Part shown: piece after piece, positions 1 to 4,810 of the stretch
Layout of the letters: each line of letters starts with the position of its first letter
How positions within the stretch are numbered: position 1 is the first letter of the stretch
From: Comamonadaceae bacterium
GTDB lineage: Bacteria > Pseudomonadota > Gammaproteobacteria > Burkholderiales > Burkholderiaceae_C
Direction: 5' to 3'
Assembly: GCA_013298415.1 (NCBI GenBank)
Contig: JAAFHN010000170.1
Coordinates: 1 to 6,181, forward strand
DNA: 6,181 bases
Made by a program: the position numbers and the translations under genes
The notes under the pieces: generated by a model
Told to the model about the DNA's origin: nothing
The model's input: the letters and a program-made list of their open reading frames with translations, nothing else
Databases searched by the model: none

Positions 1-207
1 CGCTCGGCCATCGCCGTGATCGCGGTCATAAAAGCTGATGGGGGCGAATCTGTTGCGCGCCAGGCCGCCTTCGGCCCACGTGCGCATGGGCAACATCAAA
101 AAGGTGGTGGGGTAGACGAACGCATGCACAGCAGGCCGCAAGCGTTTGTGGCGCACCTGGCCGAATCCGATGTGCGGCAAGGCTTGAAGCAACGCGGCTG
201 CGCTCAA
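1..207 (-). CDS. DUF1365 family protein, N-terminal part (cut by window edge)
   Basis: This gene is second in the minus-strand operon and runs off the left edge, so only its first 69 codons are present; family members are usually about 250 residues. The visible protein has the N-terminal family pattern: a G-x-V-R-H-x-R-x-x-P-x-x-H-x-F stretch at residues 16-30, then a Y-P-x-x-F-L-M-L segment, then R-N-R-F with S-F-Y-D-R-D-H-G-D-G-R near the edge. No ATG or GTG lies in a suitable place. The chosen start is TTG at 207, which overlaps the TGA of the upstream gene as TTGA, a usual sign of translational coupling. Biochemical function is not settled. DUF1365 genes typically sit between a COG2907 FAD oxidoreductase and a cyclopropane-fatty-acyl-phospholipid-synthase-like methyltransferase, so a role in modifying membrane acyl chains is likely (inference). 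The methyltransferase, if present, would lie outside the window to the left. Confidence 0.88.
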   Translation of the reverse strand, partial: MSAAALLQALPHIGFGQVRHKRLRPAVHAFVYPTTFLMLPMRTWAEGGLARNRFAPISFYDRDHGDGRA

Positions 208-1523
208 GCCTGCACCCCGTGAATGCGTTTGAGCAGCTCGCGCGCCACGGCCAGCCCGCTGCGGTGGCCGTCTTCGTGAAAGCCGTAGTGCGTCCATGCG
301 CCGCAAAAATAGGTGTGGGCTTGGCCTTGCAAGTTGGGCAGTTCAGCCTGCGCCGCAACGGCTGCGCTGTCAAACACCGGATGCGCATAGTCGTACTCGC
401 CCATCACTTGGGCGGGGTCAATCGCGCTCACGGGGTTCAGGCTCACGATCACGTCTTGCTTGAACGGCAGCGGCTGCAGCTTGTTGAGCCAATAGTGCAG
501 GCACACCCGGGCCGATTCGGTGCTGCCCACGGCTGCGCGCTCATAGTTCCAGGCCGCCCACGCGGCTTTGCGCTTGGGCAACACGCCCGCATCGGTGTGC
601 AGCACAGCGCGATTCGGGTGGTAGCGGATCGCGCCTAGAAGGGCTTGCTCGGTATCGCTGGGCGCTGCGAGCAAGCTGAGCGCTTGGTCGCTGTGCGTGG
701 CGAGCACCACGGCGTCAAACAGCTCAGCGCGGCCTGCGGTGAACACGCGCACGCCATTTCGGCTGGCAGCCCGGTCGCGCTCGATGCGCTGCACGGGGGT
801 GTTGAGCCGCGCATCGGGGATGGCTTTGAGCATGCGCTCCACATAGTTGCGCGCGCCGCCGATCACCGTGCGCCATTGGGGGCGGTTGGTGACTTGAATC
901 AGGCCGTGGTTGTGGCAAAACCGCACCATCGTGCCCACAGGAAAGGCGAGCATCTGATCGGTGGGGCAGCTCCAAATGCAGCCCAGCATGGGCAGCAAAT
1001 ACCAGCGCACGAAGGCATCGCCGTAGCCTTCGCGCTTTAAAAACTCACCGAGGGGCTGCGCCATTTCAAGCGCGTGCTCCTTCATCGCCAAAGCGGTGCA
1101 GCGGCGGTTGAAGCGCATCAAATCGGCCAACATGCCCCAAAACTTGGGCCGCAGTAAATTGCCGCGCTGGGCAAACACGGTGTTCAGATCGCTGCCGCTC
1201 CACTCAAGCGCCTCGCTGCCAAAAGCGCCCGGCACCTGAACAGAAAAAGACATGTCGGAGTCGGCAACCGGGAGCTTGAGCTCCTCGAAGAGCCGAATCA
1301 GGTTGGGATAAGTGCGGTCGTTGAAGACCAAAAAGCCGGTGTCAACGCCGTGCGTGACGGTTTCGCCCGCGTGGTTGCGCAGGCTCACGTCTACTGTGTG
1401 TGTGTGGCCGCCGAAGTAATCTGCCGCTTCAAAGAGCGTGACTCTGGCTTGCTGGCTCAAGGTGTAAGCCGCCGTGAGACCTGAGATGCCAGAGCCGATC
1501 ACGGCCACATTCAGCGCGCTCAT
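204..1523 (-). CDS. FAD-dependent amine-oxidase-like oxidoreductase (COG2907 type)
   Basis: A complete flavoprotein of 439 residues. The N-terminal Rossmann dinucleotide-binding motif G-S-G-I-S-G is at residues 10-15, the ribose-binding acidic residue E32 ends the second strand, and a G-G-H-T-H-T segment at 38-43 follows, as in amine-oxidase/phytoene-desaturase-fold proteins. The C-terminal FAD-contacting stretch F-C-G-A-W at 406-410 leads into G-F-H-E-D-G-H-R-S-G-L, characteristic of COG2907 proteins annotated only as NAD/FAD-binding protein. There is no signal peptide, so it is probably cytosolic or membrane-associated. It overlaps the downstream DUF1365 gene by 4 nt. In alphaproteobacteria, relatives lie in singlet-oxygen (RpoE-ChrR) regulons and in furan-fatty-acid pathways; desaturation or oxidation of a methylated acyl chain is therefore a possible reaction, but the substrate cannot be read from sequence. 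The ATG at 1523 is preceded by a GGGGG run seven nt upstream. An intrinsic terminator lies just upstream of the start, which is unusual. Confidence 0.93.
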   Translation of the reverse strand: MSALNVAVIGSGISGLTAAYTLSQQARVTLFEAADYFGGHTHTVDVSLRNHAGETVTHGVDTGFLVFNDRTYPNLIRLFEELKLPVADSDMSFSVQVPGAFGSEALEWSGSDLNTVFAQRGNLLRPKFWGMLADLMRFNRRCTALAMKEHALEMAQPLGEFLKREGYGDAFVRWYLLPMLGCIWSCPTDQMLAFPVGTMVRFCHNHGLIQVTNRPQWRTVIGGARNYVERMLKAIPDARLNTPVQRIERDRAASRNGVRVFTAGRAELFDAVVLATHSDQALSLLAAPSDTEQALLGAIRYHPNRAVLHTDAGVLPKRKAAWAAWNYERAAVGSTESARVCLHYWLNKLQPLPFKQDVIVSLNPVSAIDPAQVMGEYDYAHPVFDSAAVAAQAELPNLQGQAHTYFCGAWTHYGFHEDGHRSGLAVARELLKRIHGVQA

Positions 1524-1549
1524 GCCAAAGCCCCCGCGCGCAGGCCGCG

Positions 1550-1591
1550 AAAAGCAAAAAGCGCTGACCGGGGATCAACCCTGGTCAGCGC
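1550..1591 (-). terminator. Intrinsic terminator just upstream of the FAD oxidoreductase start
   Basis: The arms at 1561-1573 and 1579-1591 form a 13-bp stem with one G-U pair and a 5-nt loop (ATCAA on the plus strand). On the minus strand the stem is followed directly by TTTTTGCTTTT, a good U tail. In the plus direction there is no T run, so the element acts in the minus direction only. It ends about 27 nt before the ATG at 1523, so it does not end an upstream protein gene. It either ends a small RNA or attenuates the operon. Confidence 0.85.
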
Positions 1592-1631
1592 CTTGGCATA
1601 AGAAAGTGTCGCGAAACGCCCCGAAACGAAT

Positions 1632-1650
1632 GGAGGAGGGAGGGAGGAGG
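1632..1650. repeat. Perfect polypurine mirror repeat (GGA/GGGA tract)
   Basis: The 19 bases are all purine on the plus strand and are mirror-symmetric about A1641; purines continue to 1658. It consists of GGA and GGGA units, so at DNA level it could form a triplex (H-DNA) or a two-tier G-quadruplex. On the minus-strand RNA the same bases are the CU-rich anti-SD loop of the candidate small RNA, which may be the real reason for the pattern. Confidence 0.8.
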
Positions 1651-1809
1651 AGGAGAAGCGCTCCGGGATTGCAGACGAGCTAACAGCTCTCGAAAGACCT
1701 CGCGACACATGAAACTGTGGACAACTCGTTTGTACCGAAGTGCGCGAAACGGCGCTGAAACGCCGGAAAAAACACCTACGAAAAAAACGGTTTGTCATGT
1801 GCAAAAAAT

Positions 1810-1839
1810 ATTTGACTACTCCTTCAAATTATGACTCAA
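1810..1839 (-). promoter_or_regulatory. Weak sigma-70-like promoter candidate for the minus-strand transcript
   Basis: On the minus strand, TTGAGT (1839-1834) and TCAAAT (1815-1810) are separated by 18 nt and match the -35 and -10 consensus at 4 of 6 positions each. Transcription would start near 1803 and run through the candidate small RNA toward the FAD oxidoreductase operon. It sits in the most AT-rich part of the intergenic region. The match is modest and could be chance. Confidence 0.3.
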
Positions 1840-1845
1840 CAGTCA
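1832..1845. promoter_or_regulatory. Operator-like inverted repeat TGACT-CAAC-AGTCA
   Basis: Perfect 5-bp arms TGACT (1832-1836) and AGTCA (1841-1845) flank a 4-nt spacer, and another TGACT copy lies at 1813-1817. The repeat covers the -35 element of the minus-strand promoter candidate, a position suited to repression. It does not resemble any operator I recognise with certainty, so assigning it to the neighbouring MerR-type regulator is a guess. Confidence 0.3.
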
Positions 1846-2065
1846 GAAATTTGCTTGCTTGGACAAAAACCTTGTTGCGCAGTTGGACTTTTCCCGTGAC
1901 GCTTTCGCCGTTTCCCCACGGTGGCGCTGCAAAATTGACCCCATTTCCTCCTGGAGTATCCGGCAGCCCGCTGCGCAAACCTGTTGCATTAAATGTACCC
2001 TCAGAGCGGCGCTTGTGCAAGTTTTGTCTATGACATCATTGTAAAGTTCATTGGCGTTTACCCGA

Positions 2066-2124
2066 GTCCCACGTTGTGAGTGTGGGCTAGGCTTTTCCCC
2101 TCGCTTGCGCCATACTTGGGCGCA
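2066..2124 (+). promoter_or_regulatory. Two small inverted repeats in the leader of the regulator gene
   Basis: The first is CCCAC (2068-2072) with GTGGG (2082-2086), extendable by two pairs if one base is bulged. The second is TGCGCC (2106-2111) with GGCGCA (2119-2124) around a 7-nt loop. They lie 43-100 bp before the chosen ATG and could be leader hairpins or operators for autoregulation. Arms this short occur often by chance in GC-rich DNA. Confidence 0.25.
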
Positions 2125-2150
2125 GTAATTCGGCTCTGGCGAAGCCGCAT

Positions 2151-2159
2151 GGAGAAGAG
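2151..2159 (+). promoter_or_regulatory. Ribosome-binding site that selects the ATG at 2167
   Basis: GGAGAAGAG precedes the ATG at 2167. The earlier in-frame ATG at 2149 overlaps this motif and has no Shine-Dalgarno match of its own, and the in-frame GTG at 2080 would add a leader sequence without family character. The GGAGAAG part is the exact complement of the first seven loop bases of the candidate small RNA encoded divergently. Confidence 0.6.
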
Positions 2160-2166
2160 CAGTACC

Positions 2167-3135
2167 ATGAACGACCGGGCCATTCGGCCAATCACAGTTT
2201 CCATCGCGGCCGTTGAACGCGACACCGGGCTTTCCAAAGACACTTTGCGTGTTTGGGAGCGTCGATACGGCTTTCCGCAACCCCAGCGCGATGCGTTTGA
2301 CGAGCGGGCTTACCCGCTCGACCAGGTGGAAAAGCTGCGGCTGATCCGGCGCTTGCTCGATGCAGGCCACCGCCCCGGCAGAATCGTGAACTTGACGGTC
2401 GATCAGCTGCAAAGCATCAGCGGCAGCTTGGCGACCACGCCCCAACGCATCTCTCAAGACGACAACTCGAATTTGCGCCGCTACGTGGATTTGGTCAAAG
2501 CCCACGACATGGACGCGCTGCGCCGCGAACTGTCGCAATCCAGCCTGCGCATGGGCTTGGCGCGTTTCGTGACCGATTTGCTCGCGCCGCTGAACGTGGC
2601 CATTGGCGACGCTTGGATGCGCGGCCAAGTTGAGGTGTTTGAAGAGCACATGTACACCGAGAGCGTGAACGTGGTGCTGCGCAATGCCTTGTCCACGATG
2701 CCTGCATCGAATGTGAATGGCCGCCCGCGCGTGTTGCTCACCACCTTCCCGCAGGAGCCGCACGGCTTGGGCATTTTGATGGCCGAGGCGATTTTTCAGC
2801 TGGAGGGCTGCAAAACCTTGTCGCTGGGTGTGCAAACCCCGATTTGGGACATGGTGCTGGCGGCCACATCGCACCGCGCCGATGTGCTCGCACTCAGCTT
2901 CACCGCAAGCCTGAACCCGAACTACGTGCTGAACGGCTTGACCGAGCTGCGCGAAAAGTTGCCCCCCCACATTGAAATTTGGGCTGGTGGCGCTTGCCCC
3001 GTGATCCACCGCAAGGAAGTGCCCGGCGTGGTGGCGCTCGATGCGCTGGAATCCATTGGCGAGCAACTGCACCAGTGGCGACATGCGCACGGCGTCTCAG
3101 CCACCGCCTCTTCCGCAGCACGCGAAACGGCATAA
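2167..3135 (+). CDS. MerR-family regulator with cobalamin-binding domain (CarH/LitR-type photoreceptor candidate)
   Basis: A 322-residue transcription factor. Residues 9-75 are a MerR-type winged helix, with the recognition stretch L-S-K-D-T-L-R-V-W-E-R-R-Y-G-F-P at 22-37. Residues 100-180 form the helical bundle that caps cobalamin, and 185-305 a Rossmann-like B12-binding domain. All the ligand motifs of the CarH class are intact: W150-x9-E160-H161 in the bundle, E197-x-H199-x-x-G202 supplying the lower-axial histidine, an S-x-T/L segment (ALSFTAS), and a late G-G (IWAGG). In Thermus CarH the same W-x9-EH and E-x-H pattern binds adenosylcobalamin, holds a DNA-bound repressor tetramer in the dark and falls apart in light. 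The adjacent FAD oxidoreductase-DUF1365 operon fits a light-induced target. The short spacer to glpD (76 bp) permits some co-transcription. MlrA-like proteins with a degenerate pocket are the main alternative, but the intact histidines argue against that. Confidence 0.88.
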   Translation: MNDRAIRPITVSIAAVERDTGLSKDTLRVWERRYGFPQPQRDAFDERAYPLDQVEKLRLIRRLLDAGHRPGRIVNLTVDQLQSISGSLATTPQRISQDDNSNLRRYVDLVKAHDMDALRRELSQSSLRMGLARFVTDLLAPLNVAIGDAWMRGQVEVFEEHMYTESVNVVLRNALSTMPASNVNGRPRVLLTTFPQEPHGLGILMAEAIFQLEGCKTLSLGVQTPIWDMVLAATSHRADVLALSFTASLNPNYVLNGLTELREKLPPHIEIWAGGACPVIHRKEVPGVVALDALESIGEQLHQWRHAHGVSATASSAARETA

Positions 3136-3151
3136 GCCCTGCCGCCGTCAA

Positions 3152-3167
3152 CGCTGCCGCGGCAGCG
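3152..3167. repeat. 16-bp perfect palindrome between the regulator gene and glpD
   Basis: CGCTGCCG followed at once by CGGCAGCG forms a gapless palindrome 17 bp after the regulator stop and 45 bp before the glpD start. No T run follows, so it is not an intrinsic terminator. It could be a protein-binding site, a Rho-related RNA hairpin or chance in GC-rich DNA. Confidence 0.45.
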
Positions 3168-3211
3168 AGGCCCCGCCAAAATCGCGCCACTTTGCTGCAT
3201 GATGTGCTGCC

Positions 3212-4708
3212 ATGAGCAGCCGCGCGCAACAATTCCACGCCCTCAGCCAGAACCCCGAGCCGTTTGACTTGCTCGTGATCGGTGGTGGGGCCACAGGGCT
3301 GGGCGTGGCAGTCGATGCGGCGCAGCGTGGCTTTCGCGTGGCGCTGCTGGAAGCGCAAGACTACGCCAAGGGCACATCGAGCCGCGCCACCAAGCTGCTG
3401 CACGGCGGCGTGCGCTATCTGGCGCAAGGCAACATCAGCTTGGTGCGCGAAGCGCTTCACGAACGCACGCACGTGCTGCGCAATGCGCCAGAAGTGTCGA
3501 AGCCGCTGGCATTTGTGATGCCCTCGTATGCCTGGTGGCAAGCGCCTTTTTATGGCATTGGCCTCAAGATGTACGACGCGCTGGCTGGCAGTGCTGGCAT
3601 TGGCAGCACACGCTTTTTGAGCAAAACCGAGCTGCTGCAACGCGCCGCCAACTGCAAAACCGCCCATTTACAAGGCGGCGTGGAATATTGGGATGCCCAG
3701 TTTGACGACGCCCGCTTGGCACTCGCCTTAGCGCTCACCGCCGAGCGCCTGGGCGCGGTGGTGCTCAACCATGCCCGCGTAACAGGCTTGCTGCACGACA
3801 GCGCAGATGGCAGCCCGCGCGTGGTCGGCGCACAAGTGCAGGACGCGCTTACTGGCGAGCCCACGACGGTGCGCGCCCGCTGCGTGATCAACGCCACTGG
3901 TGTTTGGGTAGACGAGCTGCGCGCAGCCGACGGCGCTGCCTTGCATCGGCCGGTGAAGCCGATGGTGGCACCCAGCCAGGGCACGCACATCGTGGTGGAT
4001 CGCAAATTTTGGCCCGGCGAGCATGCCTTGCTCGTGCCCAAAACCGCCGACGGGCGCGTGCTTTTCGTGCTGCCTTGGCTTGGCAGCGTGATCCTCGGCA
4101 CCACAGACACGCCTCGCCCAGATTTGCCGCACGACCCGGCCGCGCTACCGGGCGAAGTGGCATTCATCCTGCGTGAAGCGGCCAACTACCTGGCCACTGC
4201 ACCCACCCAGGCCGACATCCGCTCCGTGTGGAGCGGGCTTCGCCCGCTGGTGAAGCCGCTCGACGAGGACGGCCAGGGCACAGCCGCGCTTTCGCGCGAA
4301 CACACGGTTTTGGTGAGCAAATCGGGCCTGCTCACGGTGACGGGCGGCAAATGGACGACTTACCGCGCGATGGCCGACGACGTGCTCTCACGCGCAGCCG
4401 AGGCAAAGATGCTGGAGCGCCGCGCCTGCGGCACCGCTGGCCTGAAGCTCCAGGCCACCACGGGCATTGCGCCACAAGACCTCACCGCAACCCATGTGCA
4501 ACACATGGCCCAGTTGGAGCACGCCATCACGGCGGAAGACGTGTTGGCCCGCCGCTGCCGCGCCCTCTTTTTGGATGCTGCGCGCGCTGAGCAGATGGCC
4601 GATTGGGTGGGCGAATGCCTGCGCCAAACGACAGGCCTTGACCCGCAAGTAGCTGCCTTCAAAGCACTGGCACAGCGCTACCAGTGGCGCGAAGGGCGGG
4701 TGCTTTAG
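3212..4708 (+). CDS. glpD: Aerobic glycerol-3-phosphate dehydrogenase
   Basis: This 498-residue flavoprotein oxidises sn-glycerol 3-phosphate to dihydroxyacetone phosphate at the cytoplasmic membrane and passes electrons to ubiquinone. It matches the family length (about 500). The N-terminal FAD motif G-G-G-A-T-G is at residues 24-29, with ribose-binding E47. The first family signature runs I-G-G-G to Q-R-G (23-40), followed by G-T-S-S-R-A-T-K-L-L-H-G-G-V-R-Y-L (54-70). The second signature G-G-K-W-T-T-Y-R is at 378-385, and the C-terminal helical cap with E-D-V-L-A-R-R-C-R-A-L-F-L-D-A follows. The ATG at 3212 gives the expected N-terminus although no clear Shine-Dalgarno site precedes it. 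No other glp gene (glpF, glpK, glpR) is in the window, and no GlpR operator was recognised. It is convergent with glnE. I see no frameshift or missing motif. Confidence 0.97.
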   Translation: MSSRAQQFHALSQNPEPFDLLVIGGGATGLGVAVDAAQRGFRVALLEAQDYAKGTSSRATKLLHGGVRYLAQGNISLVREALHERTHVLRNAPEVSKPLAFVMPSYAWWQAPFYGIGLKMYDALAGSAGIGSTRFLSKTELLQRAANCKTAHLQGGVEYWDAQFDDARLALALALTAERLGAVVLNHARVTGLLHDSADGSPRVVGAQVQDALTGEPTTVRARCVINATGVWVDELRAADGAALHRPVKPMVAPSQGTHIVVDRKFWPGEHALLVPKTADGRVLFVLPWLGSVILGTTDTPRPDLPHDPAALPGEVAFILREAANYLATAPTQADIRSVWSGLRPLVKPLDEDGQGTAALSREHTVLVSKSGLLTVTGGKWTTYRAMADDVLSRAAEAKMLERRACGTAGLKLQATTGIAPQDLTATHVQHMAQLEHAITAEDVLARRCRALFLDAARAEQMADWVGECLRQTTGLDPQVAAFKALAQRYQWREGRVL

Positions 4709-4720
4709 CCACGATCTGCC

Positions 4721-4800
4721 CAGCTCGATTCATCGTTTGATATCAGGAATTTGCTACTTTTTTCGCAGCAACAAACGATGCAAATGATTGGACAGAGCTG
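4721..4800. repeat. Nested inverted repeats between convergent glpD and glnE
   Basis: Three pairs of arms nest around one another: CAGCTC (4721-4726) with GAGCTG (4795-4800), CATCGTTTG (4731-4739) with CAAACGATG (4772-4780), and TTGCT (4751-4755) with AGCAA (4767-4771). The middle pair is a perfect 9-bp match. The inner loop carries a T6 run, but there is no U tail after the structure in either direction, so it is not a textbook intrinsic terminator. It lies 3' of both convergent genes and probably protects or ends both transcripts. The inner part resembles short AT-rich hairpins that recur in Comamonadaceae intergenic DNA (from memory, untested). Confidence 0.6.
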
Positions 4801-4810
4801 TAAAAACTCG

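Larger units (their letters stand above)
1550..1708 (-). ncRNA. Candidate small RNA or operon leader with anti-Shine-Dalgarno CU-rich loop
   Basis: Read on the minus strand, this stretch has three nested structural parts seen directly in the sequence. The outer arms GTGTCGCGA (1708-1700) and TCGCGACAC (1614-1606) pair over 9 bp. Inside them, CCCGGAGCG (1667-1659) pairs with CGTTTCGGG (1628-1620) over 9 bp with two G-U pairs, holding a 30-nt loop (1658-1629) built of repeated CUCC/CCUCC units. A small GAGCT-GTT-AGCTC hairpin (1689-1677) branches from the 5' side. The intrinsic terminator at 1591-1550 closes the unit. CCUCC repeats exposed in hairpin loops ahead of a terminator recall alphaproteobacterial cuckoo/CcsR-type RNAs, which mimic the 16S anti-SD sequence (recalled knowledge; homology not tested). 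The 5' end is unknown: it lies at or upstream of 1708, possibly near 1803 if the weak promoter at 1839-1810 is used, which would give about 250 nt. No protein gene on either strand here is credible. An alternative is that this is only a regulatory 5' leader. Confidence 0.55.
1524..2166. other. Divergent intergenic region between the FAD operon and the MerR-type regulator
   Basis: At 643 bp this is long for a bacterial divergent spacer. Its left half holds the minus-strand terminator, the CU-loop RNA candidate, three A-tracts (A6 at 1767-1772, A7 at 1781-1787, A6 at 1803-1808) and the operator-like repeat. The right half (about 1850-2050) shows only a CTTGTGCAAG near-palindrome (2012-2021); I found no convincing promoter for the regulator gene there. 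The open frames across the region give low-complexity or arginine/serine-rich translations without family character, so I call none of them genes. The AT-rich core around 1765-1860 contrasts with the GC-rich genes on both sides. Confidence 0.7.

Noticed and set aside
1572..1577. TGATCC on the minus strand as a possible -35 element of an RpoE-ChrR-type promoter
   Set aside because: It lies in the terminator hairpin, and no suitable -10 element follows; the downstream spacing falls on CTTTTC.
1715..1724. TGTGGACAA as a DnaA box and possible origin signal
   Set aside because: A single imperfect copy with no cluster, no dnaA, dnaN or gidA neighbour, and no AT-rich unwinding element in the right context.
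1520..1804. Minus-strand 94-codon frame through the terminator and CU tract
   Set aside because: Serine/arginine/phenylalanine-rich translation with no family character; it would run through a terminator hairpin, and the RNA structure explains the region better.
1740..2033. Plus-strand 97-codon frame in the intergenic region
   Set aside because: GTG start without a Shine-Dalgarno site and a basic, then proline-rich translation that I do not recognise.
2080..2166. Longer form of the regulator starting at GTG 2080 or ATG 2149
   Set aside because: The extra residues show no MerR-family character and neither start has a good ribosome-binding site, unlike ATG 2167.
1843..3090. Long minus-strand open frame (415 codons) opposite the regulator gene
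   Set aside because: It is antisense to a well-supported gene, its translation is rich in H, Q, R and A as expected from a shadow frame in GC-rich DNA, and it has no family character.
2900..4185. Minus-strand open frames opposite glpD
   Set aside because: They overlap glpD codons, which carry every family signature; their translations are low-complexity shadow sequences.
4231..4249. AGCGGGC-TTC-GCCCGCT hairpin inside glpD, and a similar GAGCGGG/CCCGCTC pair near 2302-2320 in the regulator gene
   Set aside because: Both lie within conserved protein-coding stretches and are explained by codon use in GC-rich DNA.
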